Origin: Rhypophila decipiens
Lineage: Eukaryota > Ascomycota > Sordariomycetes > Sordariales > Naviculisporaceae
Assembly: GCA_033297075.1 (NCBI GenBank)
Contig: MU858323.1
Location: forward strand, 1-34,625
Reading direction: 5' to 3'
DNA: 34,625 bases
Program-made: the position numbers and the translations under genes
Shown: piece by piece, positions 21,883 to 31,503 of the stretch
Numbering within the stretch: the stretch's first letter is position 1
Layout of the letters: each line of letters starts with the position of its first letter
The notes under the pieces: generated by a model
Seen by the model: only the letters and a program-made list of their open reading frames with translations
Told to the model about the DNA's origin: nothing
The model's database searches: none

Positions 21883-22848
21883 GGTAGTACTGTACACGTT
21901 GGGTTTCTTTTGTTGATAGACAATTGACCGTGTCGAAAGGTTGATGCACGCGCATAGGCAAACCGTAATAATATGGTTTCGCATTGGCGGCCACGAAACC
22001 TGTGCAGATTATTCTCTCGACAAGAGGGAAAGCGCTGGGTGTCGGGAGGAGGGGTTTCAGCTCTCTCAACCCCTTTGCCACGTGGCACTTGACGGGCTTG
22101 TTTCGTGGACGGATTAACACTTCACTCCCAGTTTATTCGCGCCAGACGCCTAACCCAATAGGGCAACAAACATGTCCGTTGAAAATTTGGGCCATTTGGC
22201 CAACCAGACAAGCTAGGCCCTTCTCCCTCGATGTCAACGCAGGTGTTTACGACCGGAAGTCACGTCGATATCAACCTCTACATCCACTAAAACTATTCAA
22301 AAGTTAGTGTATCACGAGTTCAACTAACAACTGATGAGCTGTCAACGAACTTCAATTCTGTCATACCGTAAGAGGGGGGGTCAGGAGGGAGGAAAGAGAT
22401 TGAAGAAGTGTTGAATATCCATGAGGAAAAGAAGGGGGGGGGGGGGGGGAACAGCCCTTACATAGGGTTAGGAGCGCCCACTTTTTTGGTGTGGCAATTT
22501 CTTTTCTTGAAGAGGACGTTAACATTAATTCCTGGCTTCTTATTCATTTACACCTGTATAGTCCTGTTGAGTGTGTCTTCTGCTCTATGACTAGTATCAA
22601 TTTGGCCTGGGCTGGATATACCACGAGAGGTTAATTGGAGCGTGCATTCATCTCGTGGCTCTCAGGCTAATCGGGTTGACACCGATAATACTAGCAGTAG
22701 ACAAGGATTAACCAGTTAGCCTTGTTGGCCAAATACGCCCCTTCAGCCGTCACCACCGACAATTCAATCGAGGACGTGATTGTATCGCCTCATTTAAGCT
22801 ACAGTCCTGCTCAGCCAGCGATATTTGGGTATTTAAGTCATTTTCCAG
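21883..22848. other. intergenic region with poly-G tracts
   Basis: No gene recognised. G7 lies at about 22373 and a near-pure G run of about 14 at 22435-22449. The region holds the 5' flank of the patatin-like gene and the 3' flank of the HET gene. Confidence 0.5.
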
Positions 22849-24778
22849 TCACATTCCACGTGGTTGTCGGAAAGCCTCTGCCGAATCCAACCGTTCCTCT
22901 AGAGTAATCATGACTACGTGAATGCGCTCCGTGCCAGTTTCCTTGGCCGTAAGGGAGACGCTGACAAGCCGGTAGGGTGTAAGCCAAACCTCTTCTGCCC
23001 CCTCCGCAAGCCTAACACGTCTTTGACGGTACTCCATCACTGCACTGTTCGGCAAGATTTTACCTTCACTTAAGCTGGTGCGCATGGTCTGCCCTAGTCG
23101 GGCTAAGAAACGAGAGTAGTGCATGCGAGCTTTTCTGGATACAGTTTCCCCCAGGTCAACAACGGCCTTCTCGGGTCACTCCGTTGACGGAACAGAACCG
23201 CCGGGATCGGAACAGAAACTAGAACGAGGATGAAGAGCAAGCCAAGCATCCAGCCGAGACTCTGAGCTGCTCCCTGCATTATTCCTAGACGTCGAAGGGA
23301 GTATTACCCGCGGCATGAGTCCGCATGCAACCACAAAATCTTCTTCAGGGCATGACGAGAAGGTAACGTATACCATGCCGGTAAAGTACTCGTAACCCTC
23401 AGTCAGGAAGACGAACCGGACCGTGTCCCAGTACGACGGCCGCAGCGATTCGGGGTCTCGACCGGCTTTCCGGAGTCTGGGGTCGTACGTCACCAGCTCG
23501 CATGTCACTCCTGGTGGTGCTTGCAGCTTGAGCTGGAAGCCGTTATCAAAGCGCCGGTCTAGGCGTATGGACTCGGTTGGAGTGATGATCTCGGGAAGGT
23601 GCACCCGTCTCAGGAACGGATCCCAGTCGGTTGCATCGTTGACGCCCAGGCTCGCATTGGTGGGGGTGTCGTCATCGTCAACAAAAACCCTACTCGCAAG
23701 ATGGCGGGCAAAACCCGAGGATGTCTTGACAAGCCGGATCGCAATCATGCCAATACGCCCCTCCGAGCGCTGCACCGCGTCATCGCGGCAGTAGAGATGC
23801 ATCAAGTAATCGCCTTTCTTATAGTCCATCTTCAGGCAGGTCTGAAACTCAACGTCGCGGTTTGTGATGGAAAAGGAAAGGCTTTCGTGGCGGAGCGGGT
23901 CGGCAATAAGTTCTAGTTGGTGGCACGAGGCGAACTGTCGTGGAGTCTGAGGTAGGACACCGTAGTATGTCTGTGGGCTGGGGCTCTGCTCATCCTCAGA
24001 CCACGTAAAGAGGGAGAGGTCGTTTGATGAGTTGGCGATGGCCTCTTGCAATCGGATGAAAGCTCTGGCATCCTCGCCGTAGATCAGAGGGGGGGGGGGG
24101 GGCTTTGACGCCAAAGATGCCCAGCAGGCAATATGCAACGTCCTCCAGTCGTGTCGTCACTCGCCTGGCGGCCCATGACGTTTTGCGAGCCACCGAAATT
24201 GTCGACAGTTCCTCGCTATTGGAGAGCAGCGACTCGGCGATGTTAGTGATGGAAGCAATCTCATATCGCAAGTCCGCCTTCGTACCCCTATACGCCCAAC
24301 CGCTATCGTAAAACTTGACAATATCTGGCGCGATTAGTTCCTGCAGCGTCCAGCCCTGACGAAACCACCGGCTGTTCTTGATCGATCCCCGGTTCGAGGG
24401 TGAGAGGTGTCAACCGGCAGGCTGGGGTTCGAAACTTGGAGGAAGACATAACAGACCGAGGAATAGGAATACCACTTTGTACATGGAGTTGATGGCCTCG
24501 GAAAGTTCAGCACTGGAAGTCTTGTCAATGCAGCACGTATCGGCCCAAGCCCACTCGAAATCGTCGGCGCGCGCTTGGCGGCAAAAGTCGATGATCTCCG
24601 ATACCCTTTGCGTCGGAGTATGATCAAGGATTCGGGTGAGTTGGGGTGTCGATGGGTTTCCGTCAGCTCCTGGTAGGTGACCTCCTCGCCCCCCCCAGGT
24701 GTGTGAGAGAATTGCGTAAGACGGGATGTCTGCCACAAACTCCCCCAGCTGCAGTGAGGTTGTATCCAGAAGTCTCAT
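22849..24778 (-). pseudogene. HET-domain (heterokaryon incompatibility) protein, multiply frameshifted
   Basis: ATG at 24778 gives MRLLDTTSLQLGEF and YAILSHTWGG. Sense then jumps frame in a G8 run (24689-24696) to EEVTYQELTETH, back near 24605 for IIDFCRQARADDFEWAWADT and CCIDKTSSAELSEAINSMY, again after MYK to WYSYSSVCYVFLQV, and again before RWFRQGWTLQELIAPDIVKF. SWAARRVTTRLEDVAYCLLG follows. A G14 run at 24089-24102 breaks the reading just before LIYGEDARAFIRLQE. The remaining beta-rich part runs to TGA at 23176-23178, beyond which the same frame stays open to 22849. HET domains trigger incompatibility cell death on contact with non-self partners; this copy cannot encode one continuous protein. 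Confidence 0.85.
24089..24102 (+). repeat. G14 homopolymer inside the HET gene
   Basis: Fourteen consecutive G on the plus strand (proline codons on the coding strand), placed exactly where HET proteins have the conserved GVxMPLLYGE segment. Confidence 0.9.
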
Positions 24779-24954
24779 AATGAAGATGGGTTGGGTAAGT
24801 ATCGTTGCGCTGGAGATGAACGATGAAGAGCGAGCGGCTCGTGTGAGGGCTATGGGAATTGTGAGAATGTTTGTTGGAGGTGGGAAAGAAAAGTGGCCAA
24901 TGAGCAATGCTCAAACCTGCCGGGGGCAAGATAAAGTCCAGGGCTCCAGGTCAC
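24779..24954. other. 5' flank of the HET gene
   Basis: Short presumed promoter; no distinct element seen. Confidence 0.4.
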
Positions 24955-25131
24955 CCCGATGCCTTCCGGGCCGATCAACTGGACAGGACAATCGGGTACG
25001 GATCGGGGCGGAAGCTGTCGGACTAATGAGACATCGTATGGCCTAGAGTGCCGAGCACTGTAATAGGTACATCATATCATACTACTATAATACTACTATA
25101 ATACACCGTTCACAACATGTAAGTACACAAG
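24955..25131 (+). repeat. direct repeat copy 1 (about 170 bp)
   Basis: Matches 27094-27256 with about 80 percent identity by eye. Shared blocks include CGGAAGCTGTCGGACTAA, GCCTAGAGTG, GAGCACTGTAATA, ACATCATATCATAC and AATACACCGTTCA. No terminal inverted repeat was noticed. Confidence 0.8.
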
Positions 25132-25156
25132 TTTCGAACCTACTGTAATATAAGAA

Positions 25157-25202
25157 CCACACACACACACACACACTGACACACACACACACACACACAC
25201 CA
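25157..25202 (+). repeat. (CA)n microsatellite
   Basis: About 22 CA units interrupted once by TGAC. The 270 bp from here to 25471 hold no gene. Confidence 0.95.
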
Positions 25203-25471
25203 CCATACCCCTGCTGGAAAGGTGCCACAATTCTGCTACCAGTTATTAGCCACCTGTCTCTCCAGAACAAAGCCGCCATGGTCACATTGTTCTATTCCGG
25301 TGAAAAAGATCAAAGGCTCATGCATTTGTTAGCCTTCCATAGGTAGTTACTGTCCCGTGTTAATATGTCTGTTCCGAGGGCGTCCATAACCCTCAACCAT
25401 CCCCGTGCCCTTACAAGCGCATCTTCATTTCACTTTCTTGGACCCCGGAGACCCCACCAAGCTAACCTAAC

Positions 25472-26677
25472 TTAATGTTTACAATTCGGACAATACGGAT
25501 TATACAACCCCATATAACTCAACCCACACTCCCCATTACACCCGTCACCACTCTGCACAAAGCTCCCTTGCCGCGGCAAAACAGTCAAATCCCCAAAGTA
25601 CTCCAACGCTCCTGCCCCCAAACCCCCATCCCCATCATCATTCCATTTCCCGTTCGCATTTCTATAATACAAAACACAAATCCCCTCCCCATCCCACGTA
25701 TCCCACCTCCACTCACTCCCCACACACTGCCCCCTATTCTCTCCAACGCACAAGTGACAACATGCACTCGCATCTCCGAGCCCCCTGATGTACGGGAACG
25801 TATAGGTCCACCCCGGCAGATACCCCCTCACTCCAATCCCCTGCCCATCCCTCTCGGCTACTACATTCACCGGCGCGCATTTCGTGTGGAACGTAACCGT
25901 TGCCGTCTCCCGACACTGTTGAGCGGCCGTCCGGGTCACGGTCGTTGTGTCCAGCTGGAAAACGGACGACGTGGAGGTGATGCTTGTGGAGTAGGACGTG
26001 TGTGTGGAATATCCTCTTGCTCCGGCGGCGGGGTTGATTGTGATGGTGGTGTCGGAGGGGACATAGGTGGAGAGATAGACGGTGGTAGAGGCGGTGGATG
26101 TGATAGTCGTAGCGGTGCCGGTGTAAGGCTGGACGAGGTAGGTGTAGGTGGCGCGGAAGAAGGTGGTCACGGCGGTGGGGAAGATGGTTGGGAGGGCGGT
26201 GGGCTGGCCGCTGAAGGCAGGGATGTAGCTGCCGGTGTAGGAGGTGATGGTTTTGATTTGGAGAAGGGGAGAGGTGTTATTCTCGCAGATGGTTTTTGGG
26301 ATGGTGACGGTTGCAAGGGTGGGGGAGACGGTGATTGTGGTGGTCCCTGTGCCGGGGAGAGTAATCGTGGGTCGGGAGGCAGGGACTTGCCAAAGGGTGA
26401 TAAAGCTGGTTGTGAGTGGAAGGGTGGTGGTGGCCGTGGACCAGGTGGTGTAATTGACATTGCGGCTAGCGGTAGGGGCGGTAATGACGGAGGAGACCAG
26501 AACGATGGGAGGCGTGGTGGTTGGTACTGGGGTAATGGCTTTAGTGCCGTAGAGGATCGTGCTGGTTTCGGTGGTCTCCTCGCCAATTATTGTAGTAGAG
26601 AACCAGGTTATTGTGCTTTGATTTTGGGCTGCGGAAGCACCGGCTGCCGCCAATCCGAGTAAGAGTGTGAAAATCAT
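25472..26677 (-). CDS. Thr-rich secreted protein with cysteine-rich C-terminal domain
   Basis: ATG at 26677 to TAA at 25472, 401 residues without introns. A signal peptide (MIFTLLLGLAAAGASAA) is followed by about 255 residues dominated by Thr, Ser, Val and Pro, like O-glycosylated wall-associated proteins. From residue about 255 a cysteine-rich domain begins (CRETATVTFHTKC, then DASACCHLCVGENRGQC and GEGICVLYY) and ends CNGECGLSYMGLYNPYCPNC. The CCxxC pattern and the ICVLYY element recall PAN/apple-like modules that bind carbohydrate or protein, but the match is loose. There is no GPI signal, so it is probably secreted. A 395-codon antisense open frame here is a by-product of the Thr/Ser codon bias. 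Confidence 0.75.
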   Translation of the reverse strand: MIFTLLLGLAAAGASAAQNQSTITWFSTTIIGEETTETSTILYGTKAITPVPTTTPPIVLVSSVITAPTASRNVNYTTWSTATTTLPLTTSFITLWQVPASRPTITLPGTGTTTITVSPTLATVTIPKTICENNTSPLLQIKTITSYTGSYIPAFSGQPTALPTIFPTAVTTFFRATYTYLVQPYTGTATTITSTASTTVYLSTYVPSDTTITINPAAGARGYSTHTSYSTSITSTSSVFQLDTTTVTRTAAQQCRETATVTFHTKCAPVNVVAERDGQGIGVRGYLPGWTYTFPYIRGLGDASACCHLCVGENRGQCVGSEWRWDTWDGEGICVLYYRNANGKWNDDGDGGLGAGALEYFGDLTVLPRQGSFVQSGDGCNGECGLSYMGLYNPYCPNCKH

Positions 26678-27093
26678 GGTCACTGGTGTTTTGTGTCTTG
26701 CCAGGGAGCTGTGGTTCCAGGTCTCTGAGCCCTTTTAAGGGTCTAAGTCTTGTCTTGGGGGGAGGTTGTTATGACTTGACGGTGACCTTTTCATTTGTCG
26801 ACGGTACGTTACATACCAAAATGTACCTCGGCATGGTGTTTAGCCTACGGAATGGAGGCTGGCGTTGAACAGAATGCAACGACCTTTTATCCGCCCGGTG
26901 GTCTCAGGCTACTTCGGGTACTTACCGTCACATTTTCACCTTGACTTCAAGGTAAATTGCCAGCTTGTTCAAACTTTCGTATCTTTACACTGACGCAGCG
27001 TCCTAGATATCATCCTTCTCAACTGTCCGTTCAGCTTGTCGCTAAGCAGACGATGGGCCGCGCTTGCCCGGCCCGGCCGCCCGGGTGGCATCT
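26678..27093. other. promoter region of the Thr-rich secreted protein gene
   Basis: No coding signal. GC-rich sequence at 27055-27115 leads into the second direct repeat. Confidence 0.4.
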
Positions 27094-27256
27094 GACGCCT
27101 GCCGGCCCGATCAAGTGGATAGGAGAGCCAGGCACGGGCTAGAGCGGAAGCTGTCGGACTAACGAGCCACCGTACGGCCTAGAGTGCTGAGCACTGTAAT
27201 ACATCATATCATACCACTATACCTAATACACCGTTCATAACATGTAATCACACAAG
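27094..27256 (+). repeat. direct repeat copy 2 (about 163 bp)
   Basis: Second copy of the repeat at 24955-25131, same orientation. It overlaps the far end of the open extension of the next gene (stop at 27248). Confidence 0.8.
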
Positions 27257-27493
27257 CCCCCCAACTTCCTCAAACTCATCCAACTCCCGCTCAACATCAG
27301 AAAACAAAACCGCAGCAACCTCCTTCGCATAATCCAACCTCTTCTTCTCCTCTATCGCCCTCAACTGATCCGGCACAGCATTAACCACCGCCTCCTCCGT
27401 CTTTTTATTCGCCCCATCAGCCACCGCATTTTCCTTATACAGTGCAATCCGTCCACCAAACGTCCTCCTCTTGGCCAACGGCATTCTCTTCTT
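27248..27493 (-). pseudogene. in-frame C-terminal extension behind a TAG
   Basis: 81 codons in the same frame as the upstream gene, separated only by TAG at 27494-27496. The sequence is basic then acidic and helical (KRRTFGGRIALYKENAVADG, EEKKRLDYAKEVAAVLFSDV), with normal codon use. It looks translated in the past or by recoding, not like random 3' flank. No splice fits that removes the TAG in phase. Confidence 0.45.
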
Positions 27494-29150
27494 CTATTTC
27501 ACCTCGGTCGACACCGTCTCATTCCCCTTCCTCGGTTCAAGCCTCCCATGTCTATACAAACCCGTACAATCAGGCGGCCCAATCGGCACCCCGAACCCTG
27601 TCTGGGGAAAAGGATCCAACGGTTCCCAAACATTCCCATCTCTATCCGGCCCAACACCCTTCGTCAGGAACTCCATCTGCGTAAAATCAAAAGTTGGCGG
27701 TTCCATCCCCGGAATATCTTGTTCCCCCGGGACCCAGACATTGACGGGTTGGACATACGTCCCCGCTAAGAAACCATTTTTCGTGACTTTGGTCAGAGGA
27801 CGACCGTCGATCAGCACAACGGCTTTATACTTGCGTGTATAACCGAAAAGGATCTCAGCGCGGTATTCGAATTTGTTTTCAAAGTTACCACCACCCCGGA
27901 GACCGACGCTGGCTATTATACGCTCGATGATCTCCCCCGAGCCGGGGTCTATGTCCAGCGCGTAGAGGAGAATTGTGGCGGCTGGGTTGGAGACATACCC
28001 GATCAAGCGGGAGTCCGCGAGTTCGGTGATGGGGTTTGGGTTCCAGATTCCGAGGAGGGCGAGGGCGATTCGGACGTAGACGACGCCTGAGGAGAGAGGC
28101 GTCTTGATCTGGACGTCTTGGGCTACGATGCTGTAGGCTATTATCTCGTCCGGGACTGGGGCTGGTGTTGATGTGGGCGTTGGACGGACGGTTGGGTTGG
28201 GAAAACCGGGGATTTTTTCGATGCTGTTATCGTCGGGATTTAGATCCGAGGAGAGGGAGGAGTTGAACGGTCCAATGGGCGTGAGTGTTGGGAGAGGAGA
28301 TGGAGGGTTCACGGGTTCACGGCGACCGAAGCCGGAGAAGATGATAAAGTCGCCTGGCAAAAACGGGGCGGCGACATAAGGGTCAGGTGCGTTGCTTTGG
28401 AAGGAAGCCCTGTTAGCTTTGAGAAGTGGAGACTTCAACACTGCCAGTACTCACAAGGTGCCGATTCTGTTGCGGCTAGGTGTGGTAGCAGTCGGTCTGT
28501 TACTCAACGGGCAGAGCGGGTCTGAACTATTCCGTGCGATGCACATGGGGAAGCCGGAGAAAGAAGTAATGCTGGGGCTCTGGTCATCGGCTGTCATCAT
28601 GGGGGCCCCATCGTAGCCGACTGAGAAAACAGCATTGGGGTCACTGATGCGGACTTTCGTCCCATTCTGAATCTGCATGCTGCCATCGGTGTAGTTGATG
28701 GACTGAATCATACCAATGTTCTCGCCTTCGAAAAACTCGGTGATGACGATTTGCCCGACACGCGGCTCGAATTCAATGGTGTTTCCCATTACCTAACTCC
28801 GGTGTTAGTCGGCTGGCCATACTGGTATAAGCTGACTGACATACCAAGGTCTCAAAGCCAAGAAAGTCTGTCTTGTTACCGATAAAGTCCTTCCAAGGGA
28901 CCCAAGCAGCTGGGAACTGCACCAAGAGATTCTTTGGCACATTCATGGTGAAGCAATTCACTGCGATGGTCCCGCCGGTGTTGTAAGAGTTATCCGTGGC
29001 TGTTGCCCCTTCCAGGGCTCCTTGTACCCATATTGGATGATCATCACCAACATTTTGTCCATTCACAGAGGTGGTAAAGAATGAGATGCTGAAAGAGAGG
29101 GTGAGGATGACAAAGGCAAATAATGACGAAATGAGCGAAACGGAAGGCAT
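27494..29150 (-). CDS. large secreted conserved fungal protein, three exons
   Basis: Exons 29150-28845, 28792-28455 and 28409-27494; introns of 52 and 45 bp (GTATGT...GTTAG; GTGAGT...AACAG), all in phase, 519 residues ending at a TAG. A signal peptide (FVILTLSFSISFFTT) starts it. The body shows GQNVGDDHPIWVQGALEG, MGNTIEFEPRVGQIVI, YTDGSMQIQNGTKVRISDPN, SFSGFPMCIARNSSDPLCP and PFLPGDFIIFSG, a layout I recall from large secreted ascomycete proteins of unknown function (they contain Y-A-DGS, GYPMCIPR and GDYI elements). The predicted start is the first ATG. The frame stays open for 81 codons beyond the stop, to 27248; this charged tail may be the original C-terminus. Confidence 0.75.
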
Positions 29151-30653
29151 TGTAGAACGAGTGGAGGGCAGGTGCCCTTGGTAGTGAACGACGGTGATGA
29201 AGGAATGAAAGAGAACTCAGCGCCTCTGAAGCAGGCATACGATGCCCAAATCACGACTGTAGGTTTTTTTTATATGGGATCTGTCATTGGTGTTCGATTT
29301 CAAACCGGCCCGGTGAAGAGAGGTCATCGACGCGCCCTGGGTGTCAATGTCACGCATGAGGTGTACTTCAAGACGTCTCAGCTGTTCCCTGGCCCATTGC
29401 GGCGATCATGAACGTGATGGATTTCTCATATTGCCCTCGATATGAGAGGGCAACTCGAACCGAGCACAGGGCTATTTCTCCGGCCTGTTTCCGACATACT
29501 GACCGGTTCGTATCCCGTGAAAAGCCAATACGGCATTCTATTGAGAAATGGCAGTTCACAACGCCCTTGCCGCTCAGAAACTTGCTCACTTGTTTTAACC
29601 TCCACATTGTTCTAGCTCTTGTCTAGTAGCCGATGGACTAACAGATACCCGCGCCTTGCTAGCCTACTTCTAATTTAACGACGCACCTCGGCTCACGGTC
29701 TCCAAGGATCATCCTTTGATATGACATGCTTGGCAACTGGACGATGGTCCCTGACTTCTAGGCGGTGTCCAATATTTTGCATTCTAGACCTTGTATACCA
29801 ACGTCGGCAAACAACCCACGAGGTCTGTGACGGGTCCCCCGGGCCCGGCACCCTCTTGCCTCGGGACCTTTCTGATTGGTCTTTCGTTTCTTCCTGAGGC
29901 AGCCATGCTTGCTGCCCCGTGTCCTGCGACAGGTAAGTCCCTGAGCCAGACTTGCCGCACCTTCCATAGGGTTACGTTTGCCTACCTTATGGTTGCACGC
30001 AGCAAACAACTACAGCACTGAATATTCGTATAAGTGTTATAACCTGCGGTGGAGAGCTGCTTTCTGCCGGCCCTCGGCACCCAGTTGAGCTTTGCCGAAC
30101 AGTGCTCGCCGCGCATATATCTTACCCGCCTTAAGGGCGCTTTTATTTACGCATTATACTCATTAACATTGCACATTAATATTACATTAAGAGAATAGCT
30201 AACATCCTGCTGAGTAGGAAATAGTCGCTGCAAATTAACCCCAATTAGGAGGTAGAAAAGAATCATCCTAGCAGAAAGTCACCCCAGAAGAGGGTAGGAA
30301 CGCTAGGGGGTTAGGGGAAATTTCTCCTTGGAGAAGGTTGCTGAAAACGTCTCTAAGCGATCCTCTCCTTTGAGAATTCTCGCTGGACTCTCGAGGCCCC
30401 TAGAGAGTTGAGGGAGAATCCTTCTATGAGAGGGACGCTAAAACGGCACCTTAAAGAGTTGATGGAGGATTCTTCCAGGCGAGGGTCATTAGAGAGGCTA
30501 GCGGAGTAGTAGCACATTATACAAGAGGGCCATAAAAGAATCCTTGTAAGAGTTCTTCTAATTTTGGATTTTGAAGAAGCTCTAACCTTGGTAACAGAAT
30601 AAGGCTCCAAGAGCATCGGTGCTACCAACACCCCTCGCACACCCCTCGCACAT
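29151..30653. other. gene-free region with diverged repeats
   Basis: 29151-29700: probable promoter of the secreted gene, nothing else. 29820-29930: GC-rich palindromic segment similar to 3220-3350. 30030-30240: AT-rich, LTR-like, with CATATATCTTACC. 30340-30620: plus-strand remnant of a coding repeat, with a frame reading ELRENPSMRGTLKRHLKELM, two stops, then EGHKRILVRVLLILDFEEAL. Family unknown. Confidence 0.4.
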
Positions 30654-30980
30654 CTAGATTAAAGCAGCAACAGCACCGGCCCACTCACGAGCTAAGAGAT
30701 GGCTGAGGGCAAGATTCGGGCAGCATATAGGGCTGTTGTGTGGCGAGTCGACTGCGCGGCCTTTGACCGGTCGGATGCGAAATGAAGTGCGTTTGCAGAT
30801 AAGGGCGTTCTCGTAGATTTGGAGACGAATCTCGCATGGAACGCAAGGAGTCTGGATTCCATTGGATGTGTTGATGAGTGATGGAGCTTTGAGTTTTGTC
30901 AGTGAGGTGTGACAGGTGCTATGCAGTTTGAGCTTTGGCCGATGGTGTTGGTGATGTTGGAAGGAGGGTGTTTTTTTCTT
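30654..30980 (-). pseudogene. fragment of a 2EXR-like fungal protein
   Basis: ATG near 30980 (MKKKTPSFQHHQHHRP) leads to IQTPCVPCEIRLQIYENALI, which resembles the FxxLPxEIRLxIYxxAL opening of 2EXR-type fungal proteins. The frame ends at 30654 after about 108 codons, whereas such proteins are usually 250 residues or more, and AT-rich repeat sequence follows directly. Probably a truncated copy. Function unknown. Confidence 0.4.
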
Positions 30981-31013
30981 CATTGGTGCCCAAGGAAGGA
31001 GGGTCCCAAGCAC

Positions 31014-31503
31014 CTCACCACCTTTTCCCCATGTAACTCCGGCGACGCATAACCCGAAGTATCAAAACTCATTTGGGGAAAGTGCGAGCCCTATGTAACC
31101 CTGCCCGAAGAGTTGATGAGGAACGCGCTATCCTCAGTCGACGGTCTGCAGTCGCTTTCTCGGCTCCTAGAGCGCCACATGTGGCGTGGGTTTTGTGGCT
31201 TCCTGTTCATTCCTCGAACTTCGATATTGATTGACGGTTTGAGTTGTATATTACTCCCCACTTTGATGAGGTGGCTTGAACTCTGGCCCAAAGTTTGAGA
31301 GTTGCCGAGTCACTTGTAATTTCCACATTGCAGTTGAGGATTACCCCGAGAGTATCCCTCGACGGGTGACGGTACGGCACAGCAAGGGGGGGACAGAAAG
31401 TCGGGAATCCTTGGCATGACTAGTTCACAAAACAATTTGGAAGTCGTCAGCTTTACTCCAAAAGACCGATTATACACAGTCATGCCTTCCGGAAGAGCCG
31501 AAA
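31014..31503. other. promoter region of the Zn2Cys6 gene
   Basis: No coding signal. The segment immediately before the ATG at 31504 is presumed 5' UTR. Confidence 0.4.

Noticed and set aside
23423..23916. Plus-strand open frames inside the HET gene
   Set aside because: Antisense to the well-supported HET coding sequence.
25157..25202. CA repeat as a CRISPR-like or telomeric array
   Set aside because: A simple dinucleotide microsatellite; no spacers and no telomere motif.
25475..26662. 395-codon plus-strand open frame opposite the Thr-rich gene
   Set aside because: Its composition (Gly/Asp/Arg-rich, repetitive) is the antisense image of Thr/Ser/Val codons; the minus strand has a signal peptide and cysteine pattern.
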